Assembly: GCF_002215215.1 (NCBI RefSeq)
Contig: NZ_CP018632.1
Span: 4,088,501-4,152,500 of the forward strand
DNA from: Granulosicoccus antarcticus IMCC3135
GTDB taxonomy: Bacteria; Pseudomonadota; Gammaproteobacteria; Granulosicoccales; Granulosicoccaceae
Direction: 5' to 3'
DNA length: 64,000 bases
The notes under the pieces were generated by a model. The model searched no databases and was not told the origin of the DNA. It saw only the letters and a list, made by a program, of their open reading frames with translations. Of the stretch, positions 46,610-55,909 are shown piece by piece (the first letter of the stretch is position 1; every line of letters starts with the position of its first letter). A program made the translations under genes and the position numbers.

Positions 46610-47989
46610 CTATCGGAGCTCTTCATCCGGTGCCGACACAGCATCCTGCCCTCGGTGCCTGGCCAGGGTGAACCCTATACATGTCAATCCATTCTCCGAG
46701 CGAGCGAAGTGATGACCGCCATGCATACGGGCGATAGCGGCAACAATGGACAGACCCAGACCATGGTGTTTTTCTGACAACGAACGAGCGATATCAGAGC
46801 GATAGAAACGATTGAAGATCAGTGCTAGCGCCTGTGAGTCGATCGTCTGTCCACGATTGCACACCGAGACACTTATGCAATCCTCTTTCAATAGCGAGAT
46901 TGTGACCTGTATTCTTGATTCCGGCGTTGCGTATTCACTGGCGTTACCCAGAAGATTGGATAAAGCACGCTTTAGCAACGAGACATCGAATTCACCATTG
47001 GCATCGCCTTTTACCTGGACCTCAAGCTCAGACTCTGACAACAACGCTTCATGGTAATCGATCACTTCTGAGGCTATCTGCGCAATGCTGCCTACTTTCT
47101 CGCAGCGAGCCTGAGAGCCTCGCTCAGCCTTGGACAGAAACAGCATGCTGCGTATGATTTCAGACATACGATGCAATTCTTCCAGATTCGAGCCTACTAC
47201 GGCACCCTCGACCAGCCCCTTTTGCATCGTTCGTAGCGACAGCTCCGAACTGGTAATCAGGTTGGTTAACGGTGTGTTCAATTCATGTGCAACATCGGCA
47301 TTGAAATTTTCCAGCTGTTTGTAAGAACTGGACAAACGTTCAAGCAGGTCGTTGAATTGCAATACCAGCGGTTGTAATTCCGTCGGCAGCGATGAGCCAT
47401 CCAATCGGGACTCAAGGGTACTGGCTGTCAGCTGGTCAATCTGTTCCACCAGACTATCGACCGATTTCAATTCATGCCGAACGATCCAGTAAACACCGTA
47501 GACTACCGCTATTGTCGCCAGCAATGAGGCCACGGTTAACGCAAAGACCAACCAGTGCAGCAGCTCGTCGTCGGCGTGCTGATTAACACTGATAGTCACC
47601 AGGCCCGGCTGTGTATCACCACCAAAGGCTGGCACCACAAAGCTCACCTCTTTGACATCGGGATCTCCTGCAAAAGTGTCGTCACCCTCATAGACAACAG
47701 GGCCGTTCTGATACCGGAGAGCGACTTGAAGCTCTTGATGCCCTGCCAGAAAATCGTCCAGCTGATGACGCAGTTCGTCCATATTCGGGTCCAGTCTGGA
47801 CTCAACCATCAGGTGTTCGATAATGTCCTGCTTCTCAAGCAGGCTGCTGGCTTGACGGGAAGTAAGATAGTTTGCAATGACCAGATAGACCACCAGAGAA
47901 ACCAGTGTAAAGCTGATCAATACCTGCAGTGCCAACCAGCGTGAGAGTCGCTGACCTAATGAGAGTGAATTTGAGCTAGCAAGCTTCAC
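46610..47989 (-). CDS. Heavy-metal-type sensor histidine kinase (CusS-like)
   Basis: 459 residues. Two membrane segments (about 15-40 and 160-185) enclose a periplasmic sensor loop, followed by HAMP, the phosphoacceptor box FNADVAHELNTPLTN and an ATPase domain with NLLGNASEYATP, FNRFYRSD and HHGLGLSIV. It overlaps the response regulator by four bases (ATGA). Length and arrangement match the CusS/CopS/SilS group sensing periplasmic copper or silver. Confidence 0.88.
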   Translation of the reverse strand: MKLASSNSLSLGQRLSRWLALQVLISFTLVSLVVYLVIANYLTSRQASSLLEKQDIIEHLMVESRLDPNMDELRHQLDDFLAGHQELQVALRYQNGPVVYEGDDTFAGDPDVKEVSFVVPAFGGDTQPGLVTISVNQHADDELLHWLVFALTVASLLATIAVVYGVYWIVRHELKSVDSLVEQIDQLTASTLESRLDGSSLPTELQPLVLQFNDLLERLSSSYKQLENFNADVAHELNTPLTNLITSSELSLRTMQKGLVEGAVVGSNLEELHRMSEIIRSMLFLSKAERGSQARCEKVGSIAQIASEVIDYHEALLSESELEVQVKGDANGEFDVSLLKRALSNLLGNASEYATPESRIQVTISLLKEDCISVSVCNRGQTIDSQALALIFNRFYRSDIARSLSEKHHGLGLSIVAAIARMHGGHHFARSENGLTCIGFTLARHRGQDAVSAPDEELR

Positions 47990-48678
47990 AGCGCAGAACG
48001 ATCTTCCAGCACATAACCCATACCCCGTTCGGTATGTAAAAGCGTGTGCTCAAAGGGCACATCCAACTTGGTACGCAGTCGTCGTATGGCCACTTCGACC
48101 ATATTCGTATTGCTATCAAAGTTCATATCCCAGACCTGCTCTGCAAGAGAGGTACGTGAAATCACTTCGCCTTTTCTGCGTAGAAGCAAGATGAGCAATG
48201 TGAACTCTTTAGCGGTGAGTGCCAATGGCTGACCTGCCCGGGTCGCTTTGCGCCGAACCAGATCCACCTCCAGATCAGCCAGGTTCAGCTTTGTGGCTTC
48301 TGAAGGCTTTTCTGCCAGGGAGGAGCCGCGTCGGGTAATCACCTGCAATCTGGCCACCAACTCACTGAAGGCGAAGGGTTTGACCAGATAGTCATCGGCT
48401 CCTGACTTCAACCCCTCAACTCGATCCTCTACGCCACCAACCGCTGTCAACATCAGTACAGGGGTCGATTTTTTACTACGTAACGCTGACAATAATGCCA
48501 TGCCATCAAGCCCAGGCAGCATACGATCAAGCACAATGACGTCATATTCGCCTTCGAGTGCCAGATGTAACCCTTCCAAGCCATCGTTGGCGACATCGAC
48601 CACGAACCCTTCGGCGTTCAACCCCTTCCGAAGATACTCTGCGAGCTTGGCCTCATCCTCTACCACCAGCAGCTTCAT
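47986..48678 (-). CDS. OmpR/CusR-family response regulator
   Basis: 230 residues. Receiver domain with LVVEDEAKLAEYL, the phosphorylated Asp in VIVLDRMLPGLDG and KPFAFSELVAR; C-terminal winged helix (LTAKEFTLLILLLRRKGEVI, VAIRRLRTKLD, TERGMGYVLE). Upstream of and overlapping the CusS-like kinase. Likely activates the copper genes on both sides. Confidence 0.9.
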   Translation of the reverse strand: MKLLVVEDEAKLAEYLRKGLNAEGFVVDVANDGLEGLHLALEGEYDVIVLDRMLPGLDGMALLSALRSKKSTPVLMLTAVGGVEDRVEGLKSGADDYLVKPFAFSELVARLQVITRRGSSLAEKPSEATKLNLADLEVDLVRRKATRAGQPLALTAKEFTLLILLLRRKGEVISRTSLAEQVWDMNFDSNTNMVEVAIRRLRTKLDVPFEHTLLHTERGMGYVLEDRSAL

Positions 48679-48734
48679 CGGTTTGATCTCACGTGTTCTT
48701 GTATTTCCAATTTCAACGGCAAAAAAAGAGCCAA

Positions 48735-49224
48735 TCAGGATATTAAATTTACCAGTCGCAAGCTTACACGTATGTAGCCGTCCAACGGCACCTGATCAGG
48801 CTCGATCTCTTCTTCTGTTGCTGTCGGAGCGGATCATTTGCGCGATTTTGGCGGCCATATCGAGCATTGCCCGAACCGCCTTCCCCATCCCCTCGCAAGC
48901 ACGTAACTCCATGACCTGCCCCAGCAACACCAAGGTGACGATCACGGCAGCCACCTCGAAAAACACGCCGACCTGACCATTGGTAGACAGTACCAGCAGC
49001 GGTACGCTCAACCCGATACCCACCCACAATCGCCGTGTAATGTCGTGCAGCTCCGAATCAGGCCCCTCACCTTGCAGGCCGACACACTCAAGCCCCATGC
49101 TGCAAAGAGGACAGGCGCCAGGTCCAGGGTGACGAACCTCAGAATGCATTGAACAGGTGTAGATGGCACCAACATAGCCTTCTGGTAGCACATCAAACTC
49201 GCCACTCTTCTCCTTCATATGCAT
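48735..49224 (-). pseudogene. Decayed copper-translocating P-type ATPase
   Basis: The frame begins with a metal-binding YHS-like/heavy-metal motif (YTCSMHSEVRHPGPGACPLC) and passes through the first helix (RRLWVGIGLSVPLLVLS). It then jumps directly to FFEVAAVIVTLVLLGQVMEL, so several helices are deleted, and reaches MLDMAAKIAQMIR. There the frame shifts: ATEEEIEPDQVPLDGYIRV, the expected continuation, is in another frame. After about 48770 homology ends. So there is an internal deletion, a frameshift and loss of the whole catalytic domain. It once encoded a CopA/SilP-like exporter next to its regulator. Confidence 0.8.
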
Positions 49225-49352
49225 TGCAGTAGCTCATGTCCGACCCAGCCATCCTCGGATGACAACAAGAATCAAATCACCGTGCTTCACAACAAGCGAT
49301 CTGTTATCTATCAGCAGTATATGAAGTGCGTCTTACCGACAGCTAACTCAGT

Positions 49353-49421
49353 GATTACATTCCTGACGGTTACGCACTCTCAGGCTCTACTCAGTGTTGC
49401 AAGAGTCATACGAATGTAATC
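49353..49421. repeat. Short inverted repeat upstream of second BON-like gene
   Basis: GATTACATTC (49353-49362) and GAATGTAATC (49412-49421) are exact inverted copies 49 bases apart, 90-160 bases before the BON-like gene at 49514. Possible looped regulator sites for the copper regulator; unproven. Confidence 0.3.
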
Positions 49422-49513
49422 TCAATGAACTCTAAATGACAGGCTACAAACACTATCGTAGATGGCGGTAACACCGTAATTTTTTGACTTAACCTTTGTT
49501 TCGGAGAATCGCC

Positions 49514-49813
49514 ATGAAAAAATTAACATCCGCTTCAGTCGTCGCCTTACTGGTACTCGCAAGCCCCACTTACGCCTCTCATGACCTGGCAAAGCCTCCT
49601 GCTGAGCAGGCACCGGTCGACAACCATATTTCATGGCATGAGTTCCGACACGAGCTGGGCTCCTATCCTGGAGTAACGGCAACAATTGATCATCACGGCG
49701 TCATTACACTGGCCGGGCATACCGACTCGTCTCCTGAAAAGCAGAGAATAAGCAATCTGGCCACTCAAGTCAGAGGAACGATCGAAGTGAATAATCTTAT
49801 CGGCACCGACTGA
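49514..49813 (+). CDS. Small periplasmic BON-like protein (paralog 2)
   Basis: 99 residues from the ATG at 49514 (GGAG upstream). Signal peptide ends near PTYA-SH. The mature part HISWHEFRHELGSYPGVTAT and GVITLAGH, LATQVRGTIEVNNLIG is a BON-like domain paralogous to the minus-strand gene at 45310. The pair brackets the DUF305/CusRS/ATPase-remnant segment in opposite orientations. Confidence 0.72.
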   Translation: MKKLTSASVVALLVLASPTYASHDLAKPPAEQAPVDNHISWHEFRHELGSYPGVTATIDHHGVITLAGHTDSSPEKQRISNLATQVRGTIEVNNLIGTD

Positions 49814-49877
49814 ACCCATTGACATGGATTCCACCTCAAACGTCCTGGCTTGCAAGATGGATCCCGGTTGATCGGAT

Positions 49878-50457
49878 GAAGCGGATATTCGTGTACTGAC
49901 AAATGCACGGATAGTCACCATGGATTCGGCTCACCCACGGGCCGAAGCCATGGCCTGGGACTCGGCAGGCGTCATTCTGGCAATAGGCATGGAATCCGAG
50001 GTGCTATCGGCCATTGGTCATGACTATGAGATGACAAGCGCAGAAGGAAATCTCGCTCTACTAGGGTTCGTTGACACTCATGTACATGTCCCCGAAGCCG
50101 GTATTAACGAAAGTCTCTGCTTTCTCCCCCCCGGCGAAGGCATAGACGTCTATGAGACTTTAAATAGCGGAGTGCGCCGAGAAGCAGCGCACTGATGACT
50201 GGGTTCGCGCAGCGGGTGCAACGCTATTTCTCCTTGCGTGATTCACCGGATGAATTTCCATGCCATTGGCGATCGAGCAGTGCGCCTGGCATTGGATTCG
50301 ATCGAAGCATTGGGCGATCAGCATGCCTCCTTGCCGGTGCGGCCTCATCGCACCACACATACCTACCTGATACCGATCCACTGTCCCCATTTGGCATCAT
50401 TGAGCGCGCACTAACCCGTAAAACCTTTTCAGTACCGGATGTAGTTACTGGCACGTG
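49878..50457 (+). pseudogene. Decayed YtcJ-like amidohydrolase
   Basis: Pieces of a metal-dependent amidohydrolase are spread over three frames. The N-terminal part reads LTNARIVTMDSAHPRAEAMA, LLGFVDTHVHVPEAGINESL, then a shift to DDWVRAAGATLF, a stop, a deletion, then NFHAIGDRAVRLALDSIEAL and finally, in another frame, HTYLPDTDPLSPFG. The order matches the YtcJ family but more than half of the gene is missing and there is no proper start. Best seen as a relic; the only long intact frame is 49920-50195. Confidence 0.75.
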
Positions 50458-50458
50458 A

Positions 50459-51004
50459 TTATTGGACAGTCACTGATCCTTTCATGCCACCTTCCAGGTG
50501 CCCGGGTTTCAGACAAGCGATGTCAACCACACCTGCGTTGGTAAACGACCAGGTCACCGTACCAGCCCCATTGGTATCGAGCGATATCGAATTGGGTTCA
50601 TCATGCTCCATTCCCGGAAACTTCTTCATCAGTTCGTGATGCTCTTTGATCTCTTCGGCAGAACCCAAAACGAACTCATGTGCAAGTTTGCCTTGGTTCA
50701 CGACATAGAACTGTATCGTTTCACCAGCAACAACCTCGAAACTATCGGGTATGAATCTCATGGTGTCATCCATAACCACAGAGATAACACGATCCACTGA
50801 ATTGGCATCACCCGGTTTGCCAATACCACTGTCGTGATGAGCTTCATCAGCATGGCTATCGTCATGCCCATGCCCCTCTGACACCTGATGGCCCCCTTCC
50901 GAGTGGTGATCCTCATCCTCGCCATCCGACTCGTGACTCATGGAGCATCCCGTCATGATCAGCATCGGAGCCAGTAGTGCGAAGACAAGGATTGGATGAC
51001 GCAT
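50459..51004 (-). CDS. Cupredoxin lipoprotein with His-rich linker
   Basis: 181 residues from the ATG at 51004. Lipobox LIMTGCSMS anchors it to a membrane; a His/Asp/Glu-rich linker (about residues 25-65) could bind metal. The C-terminal plastocyanin/azurin-like domain has the type 1 copper ligands: His in HEFVLG and C-x4-H-x4-M in CLKPGHLEGGM. Paralog of the exported cupredoxin at 54979; both share HEFVLG and FPGMEHDEP. Likely stores or passes copper in the periplasm. Confidence 0.87.
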   Translation of the reverse strand: MRHPILVFALLAPMLIMTGCSMSHESDGEDEDHHSEGGHQVSEGHGHDDSHADEAHHDSGIGKPGDANSVDRVISVVMDDTMRFIPDSFEVVAGETIQFYVVNQGKLAHEFVLGSAEEIKEHHELMKKFPGMEHDEPNSISLDTNGAGTVTWSFTNAGVVDIACLKPGHLEGGMKGSVTVQ

Positions 51005-51312
51005 AGTTGAGATATCGTTTGGCAATGGGGATGGGGTGAGCGCTTATCAGCACCGTCGCATCGAAGCCTAGTGTTTGCAGATGTCGCCTTGCCAACAGTC
51101 AGATTACTTTTTTGTCAGCTGAGAAGAGCGTCGCCTGAGGCCTCTGAGCCCAGACCTCAATGCCGATACCGTTTGTCGGTGTTTTGTAATCCTGGTGCAA
51201 CTCAACTGCAAACTGCATAGGGCAACATCAGTCCCTGTTGTGCCGCTATGTATGATTGTGGCACCTACTCTGCTGGCTTATCCCTGATCATCAACAAAAA
51301 CACAGCGAACCC

Positions 51313-51999
51313 ATGCTCTTGACAATACAGCACCATCAACCGATCAAATCACCAGGCAAATTACTCACGCTGGCACTGTCGACAGCCTCTCTGGGGATCG
51401 CTGCAATGAGCCCCGTTCTCGCTGATTCTCATGCAACAACACAGTCCACGCCCAGTGCTCTGGACTATGAATCTGCGTTGACAGGTTACAAGTCGCTGGA
51501 TGGCGATGAGCGCACAGACTGGAAACAGTCCAACGATACCGTTGGCAAGATCGGTGGATGGCGCAGCTATGCCAACGAGGCGTATCAGGCGAACCAGGCT
51601 GACGCCAAAGCGCAGAGTGATGCCAAGCTCCTTGTTGAAGGGTCGAGCAAGCTTCAGGAGCCTGCTGCTGCCCCCACACCAGATACCGATAGCAAACACA
51701 TGGATACCACCTCGGTCGCATCCAGCAACACGAAAATGACGCCCATGCAGGACGATTCGCAAACACAGCTTGATGTGCAATCCAACACATCCCCGCTGAC
51801 GATGAACTACCAGTCGGCAATGACGAGCTACCGTCTCTATGACGACAACCCTCCGGGAGACTGGAAAGCGGCCAATGATCGTGTCAGAGAAATCGGTGGC
51901 TGGAGAGCCTACGCACAAGAAGCCTACGAGGCTTCCAAACGAGATGCTCAGGCGCAGGCTGAGTTCGAATCCGGGGCCGGGACCGGAGACTCACAATGA
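51313..51999 (+). CDS. Periplasmic protein with a duplicated ~45-residue motif, co-translated with TolC-like gene
   Basis: 228 residues from the ATG at 51313. An N-terminal hydrophobic segment ending SPVLADSHA looks like a signal peptide. Two copies of one motif follow: YESALTGYKSLDGDERTDWKQ...IGGWRSYANEAYQAN (about 55-95) and YQSAMTSYRLYDDN...DWKAANDRVREIGGWRAYAQEAYEAS (about 175-218), joined by a Ser/Thr/Pro-rich linker. I know of no function; it overlaps the TolC-like gene by four bases, so a role beside the efflux channel is likely. Confidence 0.72.
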   Translation: MLLTIQHHQPIKSPGKLLTLALSTASLGIAAMSPVLADSHATTQSTPSALDYESALTGYKSLDGDERTDWKQSNDTVGKIGGWRSYANEAYQANQADAKAQSDAKLLVEGSSKLQEPAAAPTPDTDSKHMDTTSVASSNTKMTPMQDDSQTQLDVQSNTSPLTMNYQSAMTSYRLYDDNPPGDWKAANDRVREIGGWRAYAQEAYEASKRDAQAQAEFESGAGTGDSQ

Positions 52000-53429
52000 A
52001 ACTGACACAAAGACGGATTACCAGGCCACTGAGCATTGCTTTTCTGACAACCACGGTATTGAGCGGTTGTGCCACCTTTGACGTCAATGAATCCATTGGC
52101 TGGACGAATGAGGAGGCGGCGACGTTCACGGGGGGCAATCTGGAACTCGCCCGTACCGCTGGCCAACGCGCTGCACGTACCGAGGCGGCCACCGCCTTGC
52201 TGGCAGAACCACTGACACGTGACAGCGCGGTGCAACTGGCCCTTGTCAATAGCCCCACCATTCAGGCCTTGATCGCACGCAGCTGGGAGACCGGGGCGAG
52301 TGCGGCGCAAACAGGCCGTATCCCCAACCCGGTTTTCTCGTTTGAACGCCTGGTCTCTGACGACAGCCAGACCAAGGATCTGGAACGCTTTATCGCTTTC
52401 GGATTGCTGGATGTACTGCTGCTGCCAATGAAAAAAGGGGTTGCGGAACGCGGCATGGAGAGTGCCCGGGTCAAGCTTACCTCTGATGTTGTCGCCGAGG
52501 TCACAGCCGTACGGCAAGCATGGACACAGGCGGTCGCAGCCAAACAACTGGTCGCGTTCGCCGAACAGGTCAGAACCAGTGCCGATGCCTCTGCCGAGAT
52601 GGGTCGCCGTCTGGAGAGCGTCGGCAACTTCAGCCGCCTGGAAAGAGCACGCCAGCAGGTGTTCTACGCCGATGCCACCATGCAGCTGGCAACCACTCGT
52701 CACGAAGCGGTGGTAGCCAGAGAAAAACTGATTCGCGCACTGGGGCTCGATGACAGGCAGCTAGCGATGCTCAAGCTGCCTGAGCGACTGCCCGATCTTC
52801 CTGCTCAACCCATACTGCCCGGCGAGGCCACCCAGACGCTTGGCGACAGACGCCTGGATGTGCGGATGGCCAAAGCCTCGCTTGATCGCGCCGCCCGCGC
52901 ACAAGGCATCACCAACATAACCTCCTTTACCGATATCGAGGTGGGCTATCGCGAAACAAAAGCGACCGGGCCTGAGGAATCAGAGGAGCTGAGCGGCTAT
53001 GAAGTCGAGATCAGTCTGCCTTTGTTTGATTGGGGGAACATGAGACGCGATGCCATGAGTGCGCAAACGCTCGCTGCTGGCAACGAATATGCGGCAACAC
53101 TTCGAAATGCTTCTTCCAGCCTGCGCGAAACCTACTCGGCCTACCGCACCAGTTTTGATCTGTCCAGCTTCTACCGTGATGAGGTGGTCCCGCTGCGTAC
53201 CCTTATCTCCGAAGAGAACGTCATGCAGTACAACGGCATGCTGATTGGCGTCTTCGAGTTACTCGCCGACTCACGCACACAAACCTCATCGATCATGTCG
53301 GCGATCGAGGCATCCGAACAATTCTGGATGGCCGATGCCGCCCTGCAAGCAGCCATGATGGGTCGCCCCATGGATGCCTCCGTCGGCACGATGGCGGCAG
53401 CCGGTGGTGGCGAAGAGGCAGGCCACTAG
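51996..53429 (+). CDS. TolC/CusC-type outer-membrane efflux channel
   Basis: 477 residues. Signal peptide with a lipobox (VLSGCAT), then two repeats of the outer-membrane efflux fold, with long helices rich in Ala/Glu/Arg (VGNFSRLERARQQVFYADAT; LREAYSAYRTS-type segments) and the family's LFDWGNMR turn. It should form the outer-membrane exit duct of a tripartite pump, but no RND pump (CusA) or adaptor (CusB) gene lies in this window. Overlaps the preceding gene by ATGA. Confidence 0.83.
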   Translation: MKLTQRRITRPLSIAFLTTTVLSGCATFDVNESIGWTNEEAATFTGGNLELARTAGQRAARTEAATALLAEPLTRDSAVQLALVNSPTIQALIARSWETGASAAQTGRIPNPVFSFERLVSDDSQTKDLERFIAFGLLDVLLLPMKKGVAERGMESARVKLTSDVVAEVTAVRQAWTQAVAAKQLVAFAEQVRTSADASAEMGRRLESVGNFSRLERARQQVFYADATMQLATTRHEAVVAREKLIRALGLDDRQLAMLKLPERLPDLPAQPILPGEATQTLGDRRLDVRMAKASLDRAARAQGITNITSFTDIEVGYRETKATGPEESEELSGYEVEISLPLFDWGNMRRDAMSAQTLAAGNEYAATLRNASSSLRETYSAYRTSFDLSSFYRDEVVPLRTLISEENVMQYNGMLIGVFELLADSRTQTSSIMSAIEASEQFWMADAALQAAMMGRPMDASVGTMAAAGGGEEAGH

Positions 53430-53534
53430 CGTGCTGAGCCTCGCCCCGACAACAACATCAAGATCAGCGCTACAGGGCAACATAGCCTGGAGCGCGTTGA
53501 TCGCCTACTCAATTCACACGGATATCGATCTGAC

Positions 53535-54944
53535 ATGAGTTCAAGACGTGATTTCATGAAGTACGCCTCCATGACCGGCGGGGCTGTGGCAGCAGGCAGC
53601 GTCAGTCGCAACCTGATGGCAGCCTTGCCTGAGGCAGTCATTCAAACAGAGGTGAGCACCATGCCACCGCTGTTTCCAGACAGCGGTCCAGACTACAACC
53701 CGGTGGTCACCCCCAACGGTTGGACCCTGCCTTTTCGTATGCGCAACAACGTCAAGGAATTCCACCTGATTGCAGAGCCTGTGGTTCGAGAAATGACGTC
53801 TGGCTTCAACGCCAACCTGTGGGGCTACAACGGCCAGAGCCCCGGACCCACAATCGAGGTTGTCGAAGGTGACAGGGTACGAATCTATGTGACCAACAAC
53901 CTGCCCGAACACACCAGTGTTCACTGGCATGGACAACGGCTGCCCAATGGTATGGACGGTGTCACAGGTTTGAATCAGCCTGCAATTCCTGTGGGCAAGA
54001 CCTTTGTTTACGAATTCGTGGCAAAACGCCCCGGCACGTTCATGTACCACCCCCACGGTGATGAGATGGTGCAGATGGCGATGGGCATGATGGGCTCCTG
54101 GGTCACGCACCCCAAAGGCAAGAACAATCTGATCAGCGATGTTGATCGGGATTTTTGCGTCATCATGAATGCCTACGACATCGTGCCCGGCGCTGCAACG
54201 CCCAAGATCATGACCATGCTGGATTTCAACCTGTGGTCCTGGAACAGTCGGATCTTCCCCGGCATTGACTCGTTCAACGTGCGCCAGGGTGACAAGGTGC
54301 GCATGCGATTCGGCAACCTGACCATGACCAACCACCCTATCCATCTGCATGGCCACGAGTTTGTCGTCTCAGGAACCGACGGTGGACCGGTTCAGACATC
54401 GGCACGTCAGTGGGAGGTGACCACCGATGTCGCCGTGGGCCAGATGCGACAGTTTGAGTTTGTTGCCGATGAGCTAGGCGACTGGGCCTTTCATTGCCAC
54501 AAGAGTCACCACACCATGAACGCCATGGGGCACGATGTACCCACCATGATCGGTGTGGATCATTCGGGCATGGCCCAGCAGATCGGTAGCGTCATACCTG
54601 ACTATATGGTGATGGGCGAGCGCGGCATGGCCGACATGACCGAAATGGAGATGCCCATACCGGACAATACGGCCAATATGATGACAGGCGACGGCCCGTT
54701 TGGCTCGGTGGAGATGGGCGGCATGTTCTCCATGCTCAAAGTACGAGCAGATCAGCCTCGTGGTGACTACACAGACCCAGGATGGTATGAACATCCTCCG
54801 GGCACGGTGGCATGGGAATACACGGGCGAACTGGACCAGCCAGAGCGCTTCAAATCCGAAGTGTCATCCTCGAATATGGCCCCTGCACCACCCACAGAGA
54901 GCGTCGAGATTGATGTCAGAAAGCCAAGACGCCGACTCGGTTAG
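53535..54944 (+). CDS. Tat-exported multicopper oxidase
   Basis: 469 residues. A Tat signal (SSRRDFMKYASMTGGAVAAG) is followed by cupredoxin domains with all four copper motifs: HWHG, YHPHGDEM, HPIHLHGHEF and HCHKSHHTMNAMG. The C-terminal tail is Met-rich (MADMTEMEMP, MMTGDGPFGSVEMGGM), as in CopA/PcoA-type cuprous oxidases, but the protein is shorter than classic CopA (~600). It probably oxidises Cu(I) in the periplasm. Flanked by a TolC-like gene and a cupredoxin. Confidence 0.88.
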   Translation: MSSRRDFMKYASMTGGAVAAGSVSRNLMAALPEAVIQTEVSTMPPLFPDSGPDYNPVVTPNGWTLPFRMRNNVKEFHLIAEPVVREMTSGFNANLWGYNGQSPGPTIEVVEGDRVRIYVTNNLPEHTSVHWHGQRLPNGMDGVTGLNQPAIPVGKTFVYEFVAKRPGTFMYHPHGDEMVQMAMGMMGSWVTHPKGKNNLISDVDRDFCVIMNAYDIVPGAATPKIMTMLDFNLWSWNSRIFPGIDSFNVRQGDKVRMRFGNLTMTNHPIHLHGHEFVVSGTDGGPVQTSARQWEVTTDVAVGQMRQFEFVADELGDWAFHCHKSHHTMNAMGHDVPTMIGVDHSGMAQQIGSVIPDYMVMGERGMADMTEMEMPIPDNTANMMTGDGPFGSVEMGGMFSMLKVRADQPRGDYTDPGWYEHPPGTVAWEYTGELDQPERFKSEVSSSNMAPAPPTESVEIDVRKPRRRLG

Positions 54945-54978
54945 GCAGCGGAACCATTCACACACCAGAGACCTGATC

Positions 54979-55485
54979 ATGACAAAAACTGTACTTACGG
55001 CACTAGCGCTTGTTGCCGCCCTATCTGCACCTGCTGTTTACGCCCATGGAACCAAGGCCGGGAAAGACGATCACAAGGCGTCTACGGACGTGGTCAAGGA
55101 ACAAAAACCATGGGGGATCGCAGGCGATGCCACGCAGGTATCACGCACCATTGACGTTTCGATGATGGACAGCATGGAGTTCCAACCCAGCTCACTGACG
55201 ATCAAACAGGGTGAGACCATTCGTTTCATCGCAAACAACCAGGGGCAGGTACTGCACGAATTTGTACTCGGAACCTCGGCGACCAATGACGAACACGCCA
55301 AAATGATGATCAAATTTCCGGGCATGGAACACGATGAACCCTATATGGCTCATGTCGGGCCCGACGAACAAGGCGAAATCATATGGACCTTTAATCAAGC
55401 AGGTGATTTTGATTTTGCCTGTCTTATCGCCGGGCATTACCAGGCTGGCATGCGAGGAACTATTTCGGTGCTCTCGGGCAGCTGA
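54979..55485 (+). CDS. Periplasmic cupredoxin
   Basis: 168 residues from the ATG at 54979. Signal peptide ends near VYA-HG. The plastocyanin-like domain has IDVSMMDSMEFQPSSLTI, the His ligand in HEFVLG and CLIAGHYQAGM (C-x4-H-x4-M), a type 1 copper site. Follows the multicopper oxidase by 34 bases, so it may donate or accept its electrons. Paralog of the lipoprotein at 50459. Confidence 0.88.
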   Translation: MTKTVLTALALVAALSAPAVYAHGTKAGKDDHKASTDVVKEQKPWGIAGDATQVSRTIDVSMMDSMEFQPSSLTIKQGETIRFIANNQGQVLHEFVLGTSATNDEHAKMMIKFPGMEHDEPYMAHVGPDEQGEIIWTFNQAGDFDFACLIAGHYQAGMRGTISVLSGS

Positions 55486-55562
55486 CTCAGTCTTGTTACC
55501 CAGCGGTATCAGGTAACTGCATTACTCACTAACACACACAATCAAACAGAAACCATTCATAC

Positions 55563-55868
55563 ATGAAGATCCGAACACTACTATTACCTATTACGCTGCT
55601 TACAGCCATTTTCACCACAGCTGCAGTATTCGCCGAAGGCGATCATCCGATGACTGAGGGTGTCGTCAAGAAGGTCAACACCAGTACTGGCAAAATCACC
55701 ATCAAGCATGGACCCATCGTCAACCTGGATATGCCTCCGATGAGCATGGTGTTTACAGTTCAGGACGCTGCCATGTTAGAAGGGTTTGCAAAAGGTGATA
55801 ACGTGAAATTCTACGTTATCGACAAGGATGGCAAGATGGTCATCGAAGAGCTTGAAAGCGCCAACTGA
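55563..55868 (+). CDS. cusF: CusF-like periplasmic copper-binding protein
   Basis: 101 residues with a signal peptide (AAVFA-EG). The core TSTGKITIKHGPIVNLDMPP and MSMVFTVQD matches CusF, with the His and two Met ligands (KHGPI, MPPMSM). The Trp that makes a cation-pi contact in E. coli CusF is replaced (LDMPP), as in many CusF relatives. It shuttles Cu(I)/Ag(I) in the periplasm. Last of the plus-strand copper genes. Confidence 0.85.
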   Translation: MKIRTLLLPITLLTAIFTTAAVFAEGDHPMTEGVVKKVNTSTGKITIKHGPIVNLDMPPMSMVFTVQDAAMLEGFAKGDNVKFYVIDKDGKMVIEELESAN

Positions 55869-55909
55869 GCGATTGTTCGCGCAGGCGTCTATATAGTATT
55901 TGGCAACAG

